A stretch of 64,000 nt of DNA from VRUE01 sp963844395 (GTDB lineage: Bacteria; Actinomycetota; Thermoleophilia; Solirubrobacterales; 70-9). This document shows, piece after piece, positions 1 through 8,501 of this stretch. The DNA is taken from positions 496,001-560,000 of the forward strand of contig CAWJNX010000002.1 of NCBI GenBank assembly GCA_963844395.1. The letters are read 5' to 3'. The position numbers and the translations under genes are program-made. The notes beneath the pieces were generated by a model. The model ran no database searches. It was not told the DNA's origin and worked only from the letters and a program-made list of their open reading frames with translations. Within the stretch, counting starts at the first letter, position 1. Every line of letters starts with the position of its first letter.

Positions 1-185
1 GTCCGGCAACACCCGTCTGTCCAGGCATACCCCGCAGATCCGCTTATAAGCCTCGAATGAGTGAATCGCCAGCGGATCGAGGTGACGCTGATCGGAACGG
101 TCGCTCTCCGTTGACCGACGTCGCGGCGGTCACCCAGCCAGTACCGTTGATCCGATGACCAAGACCGAGCTGATCGGAGGCTTGG

Positions 186-1004
186 GTGTTAGTTCAGGCT
201 AGTCCGGCCATCCGCAGCGATCGGCCAGGGGCGGCGATGCCGATCGCGCTGCTGCTCGGCCTCGCGCTCCTTGCCTGGCTGCTCAGTATCGACCGCATGG
301 CCGGCATGGACGCCGGGCCCGGCACCGACCCCGGCACGCTCGGCTTCTACCTCACGACCTGGGCCATGATGATGGCAGCGATGATGTTCCCCTCGATCGC
401 GCCGATGGTCCTCGCCCACGCCGCGGTGGAGCGAGGGCGTGCGGCGCGCGGGAAGGGACAGCCCGGCGCGACGGCGGCGTTCGTCGCCGGCTACCTGATC
501 TGTTGGACGGCGTTCGGGCTCGGCGCCTACGCGCTGCTGGAGCTCGGGCGGTCCCTGCATCCCGGCATCCTCGGCTGGGACCGCGGCGGCCCCTACTTCG
601 CCGGCGCGGTGATCGTGGCTGCCGCCGCTTACCAGCTGACTCCGCTCAAGGACGCCTGCTTGACCAAGTGCCGTGGCCCGCTCGACTTCGTCCTCGGCCA
701 CTGGCGCGACGGGCTCGGCGGCTCGTTGCGGATGGGCGTCGAGCACGGCGCCTGGTGCATCGGCTGCTGCTGGGCGCTGATGGCGGCCCTCTTCGCGCTC
801 GGGATCATGAGCGTCGCCTGGATGGCCTTCGTCGCAGCGCTGATCGCGATCGAGAAACTGGCACCGGGTAAGACCACCGCGAACCGTGCGATCGCGGTAA
901 CGCTGGTGGTGCTCGGAATGGCGGTGGCGGTCATCCCCGAGCAGGTGCCGGGGCTGACTGTGCCGACTTCAGCAGGCAACGAGATGACGATGGAGGCAAG
1001 TTGA
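186..1004 (+). CDS. DUF2182 family integral membrane protein
   Basis: 272 residues. The protein is mostly hydrophobic with about six membrane segments. The segment TWAMMMAAMMFPSIAPM and the later CIGCCWALM stretch are typical of the DUF2182 family (predicted metal-binding membrane proteins, function unknown). The GTG start at 186 is supported by GGAGG at 176-180, five bases upstream; an internal ATG at 239 is less likely. The stop overlaps the start of the following DUF899 gene, so the two are probably translationally coupled. Family assignment is from motif recognition; the role is not known. Confidence 0.85.
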   Translation: MLVQASPAIRSDRPGAAMPIALLLGLALLAWLLSIDRMAGMDAGPGTDPGTLGFYLTTWAMMMAAMMFPSIAPMVLAHAAVERGRAARGKGQPGATAAFVAGYLICWTAFGLGAYALLELGRSLHPGILGWDRGGPYFAGAVIVAAAAYQLTPLKDACLTKCRGPLDFVLGHWRDGLGGSLRMGVEHGAWCIGCCWALMAALFALGIMSVAWMAFVAALIAIEKLAPGKTTANRAIAVTLVVLGMAVAVIPEQVPGLTVPTSAGNEMTMEAS

Positions 1005-1737
1005 CGATGAACCACAGGATCGGCACGCAGGAGGAATGGAAGGCGGAGCGCGACGAGCTGCTGAAGGAGGAGAAAAAGCTCACCCGCCGCGGCGACGAGC
1101 TGGCCAGGAAGAGGCGCGAGCTGCCCTGGGTCCCGGTCGAGACGGACTATCGGTTCGAGACCGAGGACGGCACGAGGACCCTCGCCGATCTCTTCGACGG
1201 TCGCTCCCAGCTGCTCGTCTACCACTTCATGTTCGGACCGCCCTACGAGGCGGGCTGCCCGGTCTGCTCCTCGATCGCGGACACGCTCGATCCTCAGGTC
1301 GTCCACCTGAAGGCCAGGGACGCCACCCTGCTGCTCGCCTCCCGCGCGCCGCTCGAGAAGCTCCTCGCCTACCGGGCGCGGATGGGGTGGAGCATCGACT
1401 GGGTCTCAAGCGGCGGCAGCGAGTTCAACCGCGATCTCGGCTTCCTGCACACCGAGGAGGAGCTGAAGCCGTTCTTGGAGGGCGGGATCCCGCCCTCCGT
1501 CGAGGAGGGTGCGCGCTCATGCGGGACCGATGTCGTGGGGTACGTCTCCGAGGGGCCGGGCCTGAGCGTGTACGCGCTGTCGGACGGGACCGTCTACCGG
1601 ACCTACGTGCGACCGCCCGCGGCCTCGAGCCCGCGATGGCCTTCTACGGCCTGCTGGACCGGACCCCGAAGGGTCGCGACGAGAGCGCCTCCGAACCGCT
1701 GTGGTTGCGGCGCCACGACGAGTACGAGACGAGCTGA
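1001..1737 (+). pseudogene. DUF899 thioredoxin-like protein, single-base frameshift near 3' end
   Basis: DUF899 proteins are thioredoxin-fold proteins of unclear substrate. The first frame reads MTMNHRIGTQEEWKAERDEL and carries the family core (LPWVPVE, LADLFDGRSQLLVYHFMFG, CPVCSS) up to TVYRTYVR near 1610. There the frame breaks: the expected ending (ARGLEPAMAFYGLLDRTP, then HDEYETS) continues one base earlier in register and stops at 1735-1737. Restoring one base around 1605-1613 would give a normal ~244-residue protein. Unrepaired, the first frame runs on to 1984 as nonsense antisense to the next gene. Start is TTG 1001 or ATG 1007; GGAGG at 992-996 suits both. It is a paralogue of the gene at 1760-2497. 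It is either a real mutation or an assembly error. Confidence 0.8.
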
Positions 1738-1759
1738 TGAGGCAGGGGCACCGCCCCGC

Positions 1760-2497
1760 TCAGCCCGGATATTCGTCCTTGCGCCAGGACCTCGGCTCCT
1801 CCGATCCCGGCTTCGGCGTGCGCTCGAGCAGGAAGCTGAAGTAAGGAGCGACGAAGGGGTCGGGCGCCCTCACCGTGTAGGTGTGGTAAACGGTCCCGTT
1901 CTCGCGCGCGAAGCTGATCCAGCTCGGCGCCTCACGGAGGCCGTCCTTCAGCTCAGCTCCGACTTGTCCCGACCACTCCTCTAGCCAGCCCGGCGGGCTG
2001 TCGATCATCTCCTTCACCTCGGGGACCTCCTCCACCTGCTCGGGGGTCATCGCCAGCCCGAAGTCGAACGGGAACTCGCTCCCGTAGGTGGAGACGTAGG
2101 GGAACTGCCAGCCCATGCGCCCCTTGTAGGCGGCGAGCCGGTCGATCGGCGCCCGCGAGAAACAGATCAGCGTCACGTCGCGGTGTTGCATATGGATGAG
2201 CGTGCCATCGAGGCCGTCGGCGAGGCTGGAGCAGCCTGGGCAGGCGCCGAGCTCGTAGTCGGGTCCGAACATGATGTTGTAGGCGAGCAGCTGCGAGCGC
2301 CCGTCGAACAGCTCGGCGAGCGTTTTCGTGCCCTCCTCGGTCTCGAGCTCGTACTCCTTTTCCACAGGCACCCAGGGGAGGTCCAGCCGCTTCTGCCTGA
2401 CCTCATCGTTCCGCTCGGCCTGCTCTTTCTCCAGCGCCGCGAGCTCGTCCCGCGCCGCCTGCCACTCCTCTCGGATTCCGACCTTGTGCTCAGCCAT
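1760..2497 (-). CDS. DUF899 thioredoxin-like protein
   Basis: 245 residues from the ATG at 2497, which has a strong AAAGGAG eight bases upstream (longer readings to 2851 are not needed). It has the DUF899 layout: a charged N-terminal helix (EEWQAARDELAALEKEQAER), LPWVPVEKEYELETEEG, LAELFDGRSQLLAYNIMFG, a redox-type CPGCSS motif, FSRAPIDRLAAYKGRMGW, and a C-terminal TVYHTY / LLERTPKP / WRKDEYPG block. It is intact, unlike the convergent paralogue ending at 1737. Its physiological substrate is unknown. Confidence 0.88.
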   Translation of the reverse strand: MAEHKVGIREEWQAARDELAALEKEQAERNDEVRQKRLDLPWVPVEKEYELETEEGTKTLAELFDGRSQLLAYNIMFGPDYELGACPGCSSLADGLDGTLIHMQHRDVTLICFSRAPIDRLAAYKGRMGWQFPYVSTYGSEFPFDFGLAMTPEQVEEVPEVKEMIDSPPGWLEEWSGQVGAELKDGLREAPSWISFARENGTVYHTYTVRAPDPFVAPYFSFLLERTPKPGSEEPRSWRKDEYPG

Positions 2498-2645
2498 CTC
2501 AATCTCCTTTCGGCTCAACGGAGTCGCTTCGCATCCCGTCGCCAACACTGAAGGTACCCACCGAGTATGGCCGGACGACTCTCGAACCCCGGATTCCCGC
2601 ACAGGATCGAGAGTCTGGTTCGGCGAAGAGACCAGCCAGGAGTAA

Positions 2646-2819
2646 CCCCTGCGAGCTACACTTTGCCACAACGGTGCCCATCGCTTCCCTCTCAGCGATC
2701 TGGCGGTAGCTGCCGCCGCCCAGAACGATGGCATCGACATCCTGCACTTCGACCAACACCTCGAGCACCTTGGCGACCACCTCGGTGTCGGGTCGCACTG
2801 GATCTCGGACCCTTCGTGA
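2646..2819 (+). pseudogene. PIN-domain (VapC-like) toxin, C-terminal remnant
   Basis: About 57 codons are open after a stop at 2643-2645 and lack any start. The peptide includes GAHRFPLSDLAVAAAA, then DILHFDQHLEHL, and ends GSHWISDPS. This matches the C-terminal third of VapC-type PIN ribonucleases (the 'HR-P-DLLIAA' helix carrying an acidic residue, and the 'LHxDxxF/L' block). The N-terminal acidic residues and any antitoxin are absent. It ends ten bases before the receiver-like gene. I read it as a decayed toxin-antitoxin locus. Confidence 0.6.
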
Positions 2820-2828
2820 ACGATCGCC

Positions 2829-3455
2829 GTGGCTGATCGGCAGCTTCGCATCCTCTACTGCGACGATCAGGAGCACTTCCGAGCTGAGTTCCTGACCCGA
2901 CACAGAGGTCGCTTTGAAATCGAGACCACCGGCGACATCGCCAGCATCCTCCCGACCTTGCGTAGCCGAAAGTCCGAGGAGCTACCGGACCTTCTGCTGC
3001 TCGACCTCTACCACGACATCGACCCTGCCAATGACCATGGAACGAATGATCGCGTCAAAGAAGCGAAGGCGGAGCTAGAAGAACTGGACATGGCAATCCG
3101 GCGCGCGAAAACTCAGGTCGATCTCGCATGGAGGCCTGTCGCAGTTGACGTAGCCGAGGAGATTCGCCGGTATTTCCCCGTGCGTACCTTGCCGATCATG
3201 GTTTACAGCCAGAAGGGCCTGTTCTTCCTCGATGATGAGCAAATGCGCAGGATCGAGGATGCCGAGGTCGATTGGCTGTTGAAGGACAGCGACCGATTCT
3301 CAGCAGTTACCGAGGATGTAAGGATCAGACGGGTTGTGGAGCGCAGCAAAGCATCCAAGCGGATACCACGAGACGTCAGAATCGCGATCTGGAGCGTAGC
3401 GGCAGGCCTTACCGGATCGGTGCTCACGTTGCTGGTTCAAGGTTTGACCAAATAG
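2829..3455 (+). CDS. Orphan receiver-domain-like protein with C-terminal membrane anchor
   Basis: 208 residues, GTG start. The N-terminus resembles a CheY-type receiver: RILYCDDQ (acidic pair D12/D13), LPDLLLLDLYHDID (candidate phosphoacceptor D59), IMVYS (S127) and LLKDSD (K152). Between strand 3 and strand 4 there is a charged helical insertion of about 45 residues (roughly 65-110). There is no output domain. Instead a basic stretch leads to one hydrophobic helix (about 183-203). No histidine kinase is nearby. Upstream sits a PIN-toxin remnant and downstream a tRNA gene, so this is an accessory-looking spot. The receiver call rests on motif spacing only. Confidence 0.6.
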   Translation: MADRQLRILYCDDQEHFRAEFLTRHRGRFEIETTGDIASILPTLRSRKSEELPDLLLLDLYHDIDPANDHGTNDRVKEAKAELEELDMAIRRAKTQVDLAWRPVAVDVAEEIRRYFPVRTLPIMVYSQKGLFFLDDEQMRRIEDAEVDWLLKDSDRFSAVTEDVRIRRVVERSKASKRIPRDVRIAIWSVAAGLTGSVLTLLVQGLTK

Positions 3456-3507
3456 ACAGAGCCTCGTGTCCACGTCGGGCCTGCGCCGCAAAGCAAGCAA
3501 CCGTTCA

Positions 3508-3580
3508 TGGAGCTAGCCGGACTCGAACCGGCGACCTCCTGGGTGCGATCCAGGCGCTCTTCCAACTGAGCTATAGCCCC
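3508..3580 (-). tRNA. tRNA-Ala (CGC)
   Basis: The reverse strand gives a 73-base cloverleaf starting GGGGCTATAGCTCAG, with a GGTTCGAGTCC T-arm and acceptor GGGGCTA pairing with TAGCTCC (one G-T pair). The anticodon stem CCTGG/CCAGG closes a loop ATCGCAC, anticodon CGC, reading GCG (Ala). CCA is not encoded. Confidence 0.96.
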
Positions 3581-3662
3581 GCGTGCGTTGGCTGGGAGGA
3601 TCGTCCCAGAGCCTTCGCAGGAGGAAGGATAACCGCATAGTCTTTAGGTTCCTGGGGCACCA

Positions 3663-4616
3663 ATGGGCATTCTCGACGACGCCATCAAAGAGCATCTGGA
3701 GCTGAAGCGGCGGCACGGAGCCGACCAGTCCGAGCTGAAGCAGCTCGAGGACGAGGCTTTCGGGGCGGCCGAACGTCCGGGCGACGAGAAATCGGCACCT
3801 GATCCGCTTGCGGAGGCGCCCACCCAGTTCATGGAGCAGCCAGCGCCGGTCGAGGCTGAGGAGGGGTCTGGGCGTCGGCAGCCGCGTGCAGAGATCGCCG
3901 ATCTGCAGGAGGCGCCACAGACTGAGACGGAGGCTGAGGTTGAGTCAGACGAGCCCGAACAGCCAGCCGTCGAGCAGGCGCCCGCGATGGAACACGAGGC
4001 GGTCTCCGAGCCGGCGAGCGCGCCCGAGCCGGAGCCGCGATCCGAGGAGCCCGAGCCCTCCAACAGTCACTCAACCGAAGAGCGCCACGCAATCGCCGAA
4101 CAGCCGACCGAGATGTTCGACGTCGAGAAGGAGCTCGCGGGCACGGAGGCAAAGGCGCCTTCCGAGGAGGAGCTGATCGAGGAGGAGATGACCGAGCCGC
4201 GCTTGGCTCCGGTCGATCCGCTCTCCGGCCTGCACGACGCCGTCGATGAGGCCGACGCCGGCGAGGCCGACGACGATGCCGACGCAAGTCTTGACGAAGA
4301 ATTCTGGGACGAGAAGCGCCTCTCCGATGAGCTGGATCAGGCGCTCGAGGCGCCGATCGAGACCGAGCCGGTGAGCGAGGAGGTCGAAAGCGAACCGGCT
4401 GCCGAAAGCACGAGCGAGAGCGAACCAGCCGAAGTGGCGCCGATCGCACCGCAAAGCGAGCCTGAGGCCGATACCGAGCAGCATGCGGCCGCCAGTCCCG
4501 AGCACAAAGACGAGGACGTGCTCGAGGAGACTCCCGACTTCCTCGAGGAGACTCCCGAGGACGATCGGCTGTGGTTCGAGCAGAAGCCGCCGAAGGACTT
4601 CGACTTCGACGACTGA
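3663..4616 (+). CDS. Acidic low-complexity protein of unknown function
   Basis: 317 residues. The first ~35 residues (MGILDDAIKEHLELKRRHG and onward) form a likely amphipathic helix. The rest is a long Glu/Asp/Pro/Ser-rich disordered region, with a short C-terminal motif DRLWFEQKPPKDFDFDD that contains most of the aromatics. No signal peptide or membrane segment is seen. The conserved-looking ends and variable middle suggest a tethering or scaffold role, but that is inference. It lies alone between two oppositely oriented tRNA-Ala genes. Confidence 0.8.
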   Translation: MGILDDAIKEHLELKRRHGADQSELKQLEDEAFGAAERPGDEKSAPDPLAEAPTQFMEQPAPVEAEEGSGRRQPRAEIADLQEAPQTETEAEVESDEPEQPAVEQAPAMEHEAVSEPASAPEPEPRSEEPEPSNSHSTEERHAIAEQPTEMFDVEKELAGTEAKAPSEEELIEEEMTEPRLAPVDPLSGLHDAVDEADAGEADDDADASLDEEFWDEKRLSDELDQALEAPIETEPVSEEVESEPAAESTSESEPAEVAPIAPQSEPEADTEQHAAASPEHKDEDVLEETPDFLEETPEDDRLWFEQKPPKDFDFDD

Positions 4617-4673
4617 CCGCGCGTTACTGGATAGCTTCGCGCTGACTCTCGATCGACCTACACTTTCCGGCGA

Positions 4674-4746
4674 GGGGCCATAGCTCAGCTGGAAGAGCGC
4701 CGCCTTTGCAAGGCGGAGGTCGCCGGTTCGAGCCCGGCTGGCTCCA
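4674..4746 (+). tRNA. tRNA-Ala (TGC)
   Basis: A 73-base cloverleaf: acceptor GGGGCCA pairs with TGGCTCC, the D-arm is TAGCTCAGCTGG, and the anticodon stem CCGCC/GGCGG holds the loop TTTGCAA, anticodon TGC (Ala). The T-arm is GGTTCGAGCCC and A is the discriminator; CCA is not encoded. It is very similar to the inverted tRNA-Ala (CGC) about 1.1 kb upstream. Confidence 0.97.
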
Positions 4747-4766
4747 CTGCTATTCGATCGGGAGGC

Positions 4767-5810
4767 CTAGCTGGCGACCGCGTGCGCCGGCAGGTTCTTG
4801 TCGGCGTGGTAGCTGGAGCGGACGAGCGGACCGGATGCGACGGACTCGAAGCCCAGCTCGTAGGCGGCCTTCTCCAGCGCCTCGAACTCCTCCGGGTGCC
4901 AGTAACGCTCGACCGGCAGGTGGTTCTCGGTGGGGCGCAGGTATTGGCCTACGGTCAGAACCTGGACGCGGTGCTCGCGGAGGATGCCGAAGGTCTCGAC
5001 CATCTCCTCGAAGGACTCGCCGAGGCCGACCATCAGGCCGGACTTGGTGACGACGTCGGCGCCGCCCATCTCCTTCGCCATCCGCAGCACGCGGGCAGAG
5101 CGCATGAACTTGGAGCCGCGGCGCGCCTTCGGGTAAAGGCGCGGCACCGTCTCGACGTTGTGGTTGAAGACGTCGGGCCGCTCGTGGATCACCTTGGCCA
5201 GCGGCATCTCCTGGCCGCGGAAGTCGGGCGTCAGCACCTCGACCTTGCAGCCCGGCGCCTGCATGCGGATCGAGCGGATCGTGCCGACGAAGGCGCTCGC
5301 CCCGTAGTCGGGCAGGTCGTCGCGGTCAACCGAGGTGACGACGGCGTGTCGCAGCCCCATCCGCTTCACCTGATGAGCGACGCGCAGCGGCTCCAGCGGG
5401 TCGTTCCAGCTTGGCACGCCGGTCTTCACGTTGCAGAAGCCGCAACGCCGGGTGCAAACGTCGCCCAAAATCATGAAGGTCGCCGTGCCGCGCTCCCAGC
5501 ACTCGCCGACGTTGGGGCAGTTCGCCTCCTCGCAGACCGTGTGCAGCCCCTCGGCGCCGATCTCAGCCTTGAGGCGGCGGTAGGTGGGGCCACCCGGCGC
5601 CGGCACCTTCAGCCACGGCGGCTTGCGGGCGCGGCGGAAGGGGACGGCCCCGTCCGCCGCCGCGGTCCCGCCGGGCTTGGCACGGGAGCGGGTGACGTGG
5701 ACGCGCTCGGCGGGCTGACCGACCTTCTCGACGGACCGTTCGGCGCTTTCGACGGAAAGTCCAACGCGGTCGTCCGACGGTGCAGCGGTCTTGGTCAGGC
5801 TCTCGCTCAT
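4767..5810 (-). CDS. lipA: Lipoyl synthase
   Basis: 347 residues. A radical-SAM enzyme that inserts two sulfurs into protein-bound octanoate to make the lipoyl cofactor. It has both cluster motifs: the auxiliary cluster CEEANCPNVGEC (C93, C98, C104) and the radical-SAM CTRRCGFC (C119, C123, C126), plus the C-terminal RSSYHADK serine motif. The first ~60 residues are a poorly conserved extension rich in Ser/Glu/Arg. The start overlaps the lipB stop by four bases (ATGA), so lipB-lipA is one translational unit. The product serves the pdhC E2 lipoyl domain a few kb away. Confidence 0.97.
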   Translation of the reverse strand: MSESLTKTAAPSDDRVGLSVESAERSVEKVGQPAERVHVTRSRAKPGGTAAADGAVPFRRARKPPWLKVPAPGGPTYRRLKAEIGAEGLHTVCEEANCPNVGECWERGTATFMILGDVCTRRCGFCNVKTGVPSWNDPLEPLRVAHQVKRMGLRHAVVTSVDRDDLPDYGASAFVGTIRSIRMQAPGCKVEVLTPDFRGQEMPLAKVIHERPDVFNHNVETVPRLYPKARRGSKFMRSARVLRMAKEMGGADVVTKSGLMVGLGESFEEMVETFGILREHRVQVLTVGQYLRPTENHLPVERYWHPEEFEALEKAAYELGFESVASGPLVRSSYHADKNLPAHAVAS

Positions 5811-6580
5811 GCGATGCCGAGCCTAGCGCTGTCGAGTCCCAGGGCGGCAGGCTCGGTTGCGACCGGGGTCCGGTCGAAGATTTCCGCGAAGCGGCCGGTC
5901 ACGGTGCTCGCAAAGGCGCCAAGGTCCTGTTCCGCCCCCAGCTCGCGGCACAGCGAGGTGACTCGGCAGCCCTCGATCCCGCAGGGGACGATCCACTCGA
6001 AGGGCTGCAGGTCATTGTTGACGTTGATCGCAATCCCGTGGGTCGTGACGCCGCGGCTGACGTGGACGCCGATCGAGCCGATCTTGCGCGCCTCGTCGGC
6101 GGGTGGACCCATCGTGGCCGCTGCGCTGCCGTCCCCTGGCGTCCGATGGCTTGGCGGAGGAGTGCCCTTCGTCCACACCCCAGTCAGCCCCTCGATCGTT
6201 CCCGCCTCGACGCCGTGCTCGGCGAGCGAGGAGATCGCCACGCGCTCCAGTCGCCGCACGTACTCGTGGACGTCGTCGCCGTAGGGCTTCAGCGAGACAA
6301 TCGGGTAGGCGACCAGCTGACCTGGCCCGTGATAGGTGACCCGCCCGCCGCGGTCGGTGTCGCGGACTTCGATCCCCTGCGCTTCGTACCACTCGACCGC
6401 CATCGGCAGCTCCTCCGCGGTGGAGCGGCGGCCGCGGGTGTAGACGGGCGGGTGCTCGAGCAGCAGCAGTACGTCGGGGACGGCGGCCTCCTGGCGCGCC
6501 TCGACCAGCCAGCGTTGGGCGACGCGCGCCTCCTCGTAGGGGACCAGCCCGCAGCCGACGACGAGGATTTCCGCGCTCAC
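5807..6580 (-). CDS. lipB: Lipoyl(octanoyl) transferase
   Basis: 257 residues. Transfers octanoyl from acyl carrier protein to lipoyl domains, the step before LipA. The family blocks RGGRVTYHGPGQLVAYPI, RKIGSIGVHVSRGVTTHG (catalytic K166) and VPCGIEGCRVTSL (catalytic C200) are all present. Between GVWTKGT and the catalytic lysine there is a ~25-residue Pro/Gly/Ala-rich insertion (about 138-163) that most LipB proteins lack. It lies in a surface loop and probably leaves the active site intact. It is first in the lipB-lipA pair. Confidence 0.96.
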   Translation of the reverse strand: MSAEILVVGCGLVPYEEARVAQRWLVEARQEAAVPDVLLLLEHPPVYTRGRRSTAEELPMAVEWYEAQGIEVRDTDRGGRVTYHGPGQLVAYPIVSLKPYGDDVHEYVRRLERVAISSLAEHGVEAGTIEGLTGVWTKGTPPPSHRTPGDGSAAATMGPPADEARKIGSIGVHVSRGVTTHGIAINVNNDLQPFEWIVPCGIEGCRVTSLCRELGAEQDLGAFASTVTGRFAEIFDRTPVATEPAALGLDSARLGIA

Positions 6581-6624
6581 GCTTGAAATCGTTGCATGGC
6601 GCCGCTCTATCCTTGGCGCCGTCC

Positions 6625-8424
6625 ATGGTTCCGGGAAAGGCCCTCCGATTCGACTGGCTCCCAGCCGTGGCGCTCAGCGCCGCGCTGGCCGCTGCCATGC
6701 TTGCCTGGAACCCGCCCGTCGGCGACCTCGCGGCGCAGGTCTTCCGCACCGAGCTCTTCCAGCGCGGCGGCCTCTCGATCTGGAACGGCAGCTGGTACGG
6801 CGGCCACTACACCCTCACTTACAGCGTCCTCTTCCCGCCGCTGGCGTCCCTGCTCGGCCCGCGCCTAGTCGGGACCCTGGCGGTGGTCGCCTCCGCCTAC
6901 CTCTTCGACCGCCTAGTCCGTGACCGCTGGGGAGAGGCGGCCCGCTGGGCCACCCTCTGGTTCGGCGCCGGCGTCGTGACGCTGCTAGCCGACGGCCAGC
7001 TCACCTTCGCCCTCGGCGTCGCGTTCGGCCTAGCGTGCCTCCGTGCTCTCCAGCTCGGCTGGCGGGGACCGACGTTGTTGGCCGCCGCGGCTTGCGCCCT
7101 CTCCAGCCCCGTCGCGGCAGTCTTCCTCGCCGGCGTCCTACTTGCCGGTGCCGTGGATATCGCCGCTCATTCCAGCGTCCTCTTCCGCGGGTGGCGTGGG
7201 GCTGGGTTCCTCGCCCGCAGCTTGCGAGGACGAGGAGCCCTGCCCCACGACAGGACCCGCGGACAGACGCCCTGGACCCGCGGGCAGACGCCCTGGACCC
7301 GCGGGCAGACGGCCTGGACCCGCGGGGAGCGGAGCCTTGCCCTGTCGGGCGACAGGATCTACGGCCCAGCAGCTTGGGCTGCGTCGATCGCCCTCGCCCT
7401 GACGCTCATCCCCAACCTCGTCTTCCCAGGCGCCGGCGAGTTCCCCTTCGCCTTCTCCTCCTTCATCGCGATCCCACTCTGGTGCGGCTCGGCGCTCTAC
7501 CTGACCCGCAACCTTGCCGGCGAGGAGCGGCAGCTGCGTCGCGTCCTGCTCGCCTACATGCTGGCCGGAGTCGCGATCTGGCTGGTGCCCAATGCGATGG
7601 GCGGCAACGCCGTGCGCCTCGGCGCCCTCTTCGGCGGACCGGTGCTTGCCGCGGCACTGCTCGCCCACCGGCCCCGCGTCCCGATCTGGTTCCTGGCGCT
7701 GTTCCTCGCCGGCAGTCTCTACTGGCAGGTGACCGCTAGCGTCACCCAGATCGCCCGCAGCGTTGGCGACCCGTCGACCAGCGCGGCCTACTTCCAACCG
7801 CTTGAGCAGTGGCTGCGCACCCACGGCGGTGACGGCGTCAGGGTCGAGGTGCCGCCGACCGCGAACCACTGGGAGTCGGCGTACCTCGCCCCGCAGGTCG
7901 ATCTGGCTCGCGGCTGGCTGCGCCAGCTCGACACCACCCGGGAGGGCATCTTCTATGCCGAGGAGGGAGTGCTGACCGATCGCGCCTACCGTGCGTGGCT
8001 GCGCGACAACGCCGTCAGTTACGTGGCACTGCCCGACGCGCCGCTCGACTACTCCTCGGCCGCCGAGCGGCGGCTGATCCTGCGCGAGCCCCCCTACCTC
8101 GTCCCGCGCTGGAGCAGCGATCACTGGCGTGTCTACGCGGTGCGCGACCCGGCGCCGCTGGTGCAGCCGCTCGGTACCGGGGTGGCGACGGTGCGCTGGA
8201 TCGGCCACCAGGGCTTCGCCCTCGACGTCCACCGCTCGGGCGAGTTCCTCGTCCGCGTCGCCTTCACCCCCTATTGGTCGATCGACCGCGGCAGCGGCTG
8301 CCTGCTGCACCGCGGCAATTGGACCGTCGCCCGCGCCAGCAGGCCGGGCGTCTTCCGGGTCGCAGCCGACTTCTCCGTGCCGCGCGCGTGGAATGCTGTC
8401 ACTGGCGCGAAGAAGACCTGCTGA
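6625..8424 (+). CDS. Polytopic membrane protein of unknown function, carrying an in-frame palindromic insertion
   Basis: About 599 residues from ATG 6625. A TTG at 6583 would add 14 residues; neither start has a clear ribosome site. The N-terminal two thirds hold about ten membrane helices, and the last ~220 residues look extracytoplasmic (SEYxAPQVDLARGW-like and WSSDHWRVYAV blocks). The overall shape resembles GT-C-like membrane glycosyltransferases, but I see no decisive motif. Residues near 190-245 are a basic repeat-encoded insertion (FLARSLRGRG, then TRGQTPW repeated three times) made by a dispersed palindrome and tandem 21-bp units. It is divergent from lipB and convergent with pdhC. 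Confidence 0.72.
   Translation: MVPGKALRFDWLPAVALSAALAAAMLAWNPPVGDLAAQVFRTELFQRGGLSIWNGSWYGGHYTLTYSVLFPPLASLLGPRLVGTLAVVASAYLFDRLVRDRWGEAARWATLWFGAGVVTLLADGQLTFALGVAFGLACLRALQLGWRGPTLLAAAACALSSPVAAVFLAGVLLAGAVDIAAHSSVLFRGWRGAGFLARSLRGRGALPHDRTRGQTPWTRGQTPWTRGQTAWTRGERSLALSGDRIYGPAAWAASIALALTLIPNLVFPGAGEFPFAFSSFIAIPLWCGSALYLTRNLAGEERQLRRVLLAYMLAGVAIWLVPNAMGGNAVRLGALFGGPVLAAALLAHRPRVPIWFLALFLAGSLYWQVTASVTQIARSVGDPSTSAAYFQPLEQWLRTHGGDGVRVEVPPTANHWESAYLAPQVDLARGWLRQLDTTREGIFYAEEGVLTDRAYRAWLRDNAVSYVALPDAPLDYSSAAERRLILREPPYLVPRWSSDHWRVYAVRDPAPLVQPLGTGVATVRWIGHQGFALDVHRSGEFLVRVAFTPYWSIDRGSGCLLHRGNWTVARASRPGVFRVAADFSVPRAWNAVTGAKKTC
7181..7262. repeat. In-gene palindromic element, copy 1
   Basis: Imperfect ~80-bp palindrome inside the membrane protein gene. 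Outer arms are CCGCGGGT (7186-7193) and ACCCGCGG (7255-7262). Middle arms are GTGGGGCTGGG and CCCTGCCCCAC. Inner arms TCCTCG and CGAGGA close on the shared core CCCGCAGCTTG. It is read here as FLARSLRGRGALPHDRTRG, the opposite orientation to the copies in pdhC and grpE. Confidence 0.85.
7251..7333. repeat. 21-bp tandem repeat adjoining palindromic element copy 1
   Basis: The unit GGACCCGCGGgCAGACGCCCT occurs three times plus a partial fourth, with few changes. Each unit contains the right border GGACCCGCGG of the palindromic element, so the border seems to have been amplified. Translation gives TRGQTPW repeats in the membrane protein. Confidence 0.85.
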
Positions 8425-8449
8425 CGGCAACTGCAGCCGCCGCCGTAAG

Positions 8450-8501
8450 GGACGTGCCGCAGCTAAGAGGACGCTATGGGTACCTATGCTGCGGCACGTC
8501 C
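8450..8501. terminator. Bidirectional hairpin between convergent genes
   Basis: A perfect 14-bp inverted repeat, GGACGTGCCGCAGC (8450-8463) and GCTGCGGCACGTCC (8488-8501), with a 24-base loop. It lies between the membrane protein gene (ends 8424) and pdhC (its stop codon begins at 8503 and overlaps the right arm). There is no T-run, so termination would depend on the hairpin or Rho. Confidence 0.65.

Noticed and set aside
2499..2903. Minus-strand frame of 134 codons upstream of the DUF899 gene
   Set aside because: It is antisense to the PIN-toxin remnant and the receiver start. The plus strand explains the sequence better.
3508..4746. The inverted tRNA-Ala pair as a recombination-mobile cassette around the acidic gene
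   Set aside because: The similarity is what any two tRNA-Ala genes would share, and nothing outside the tRNAs is repeated.
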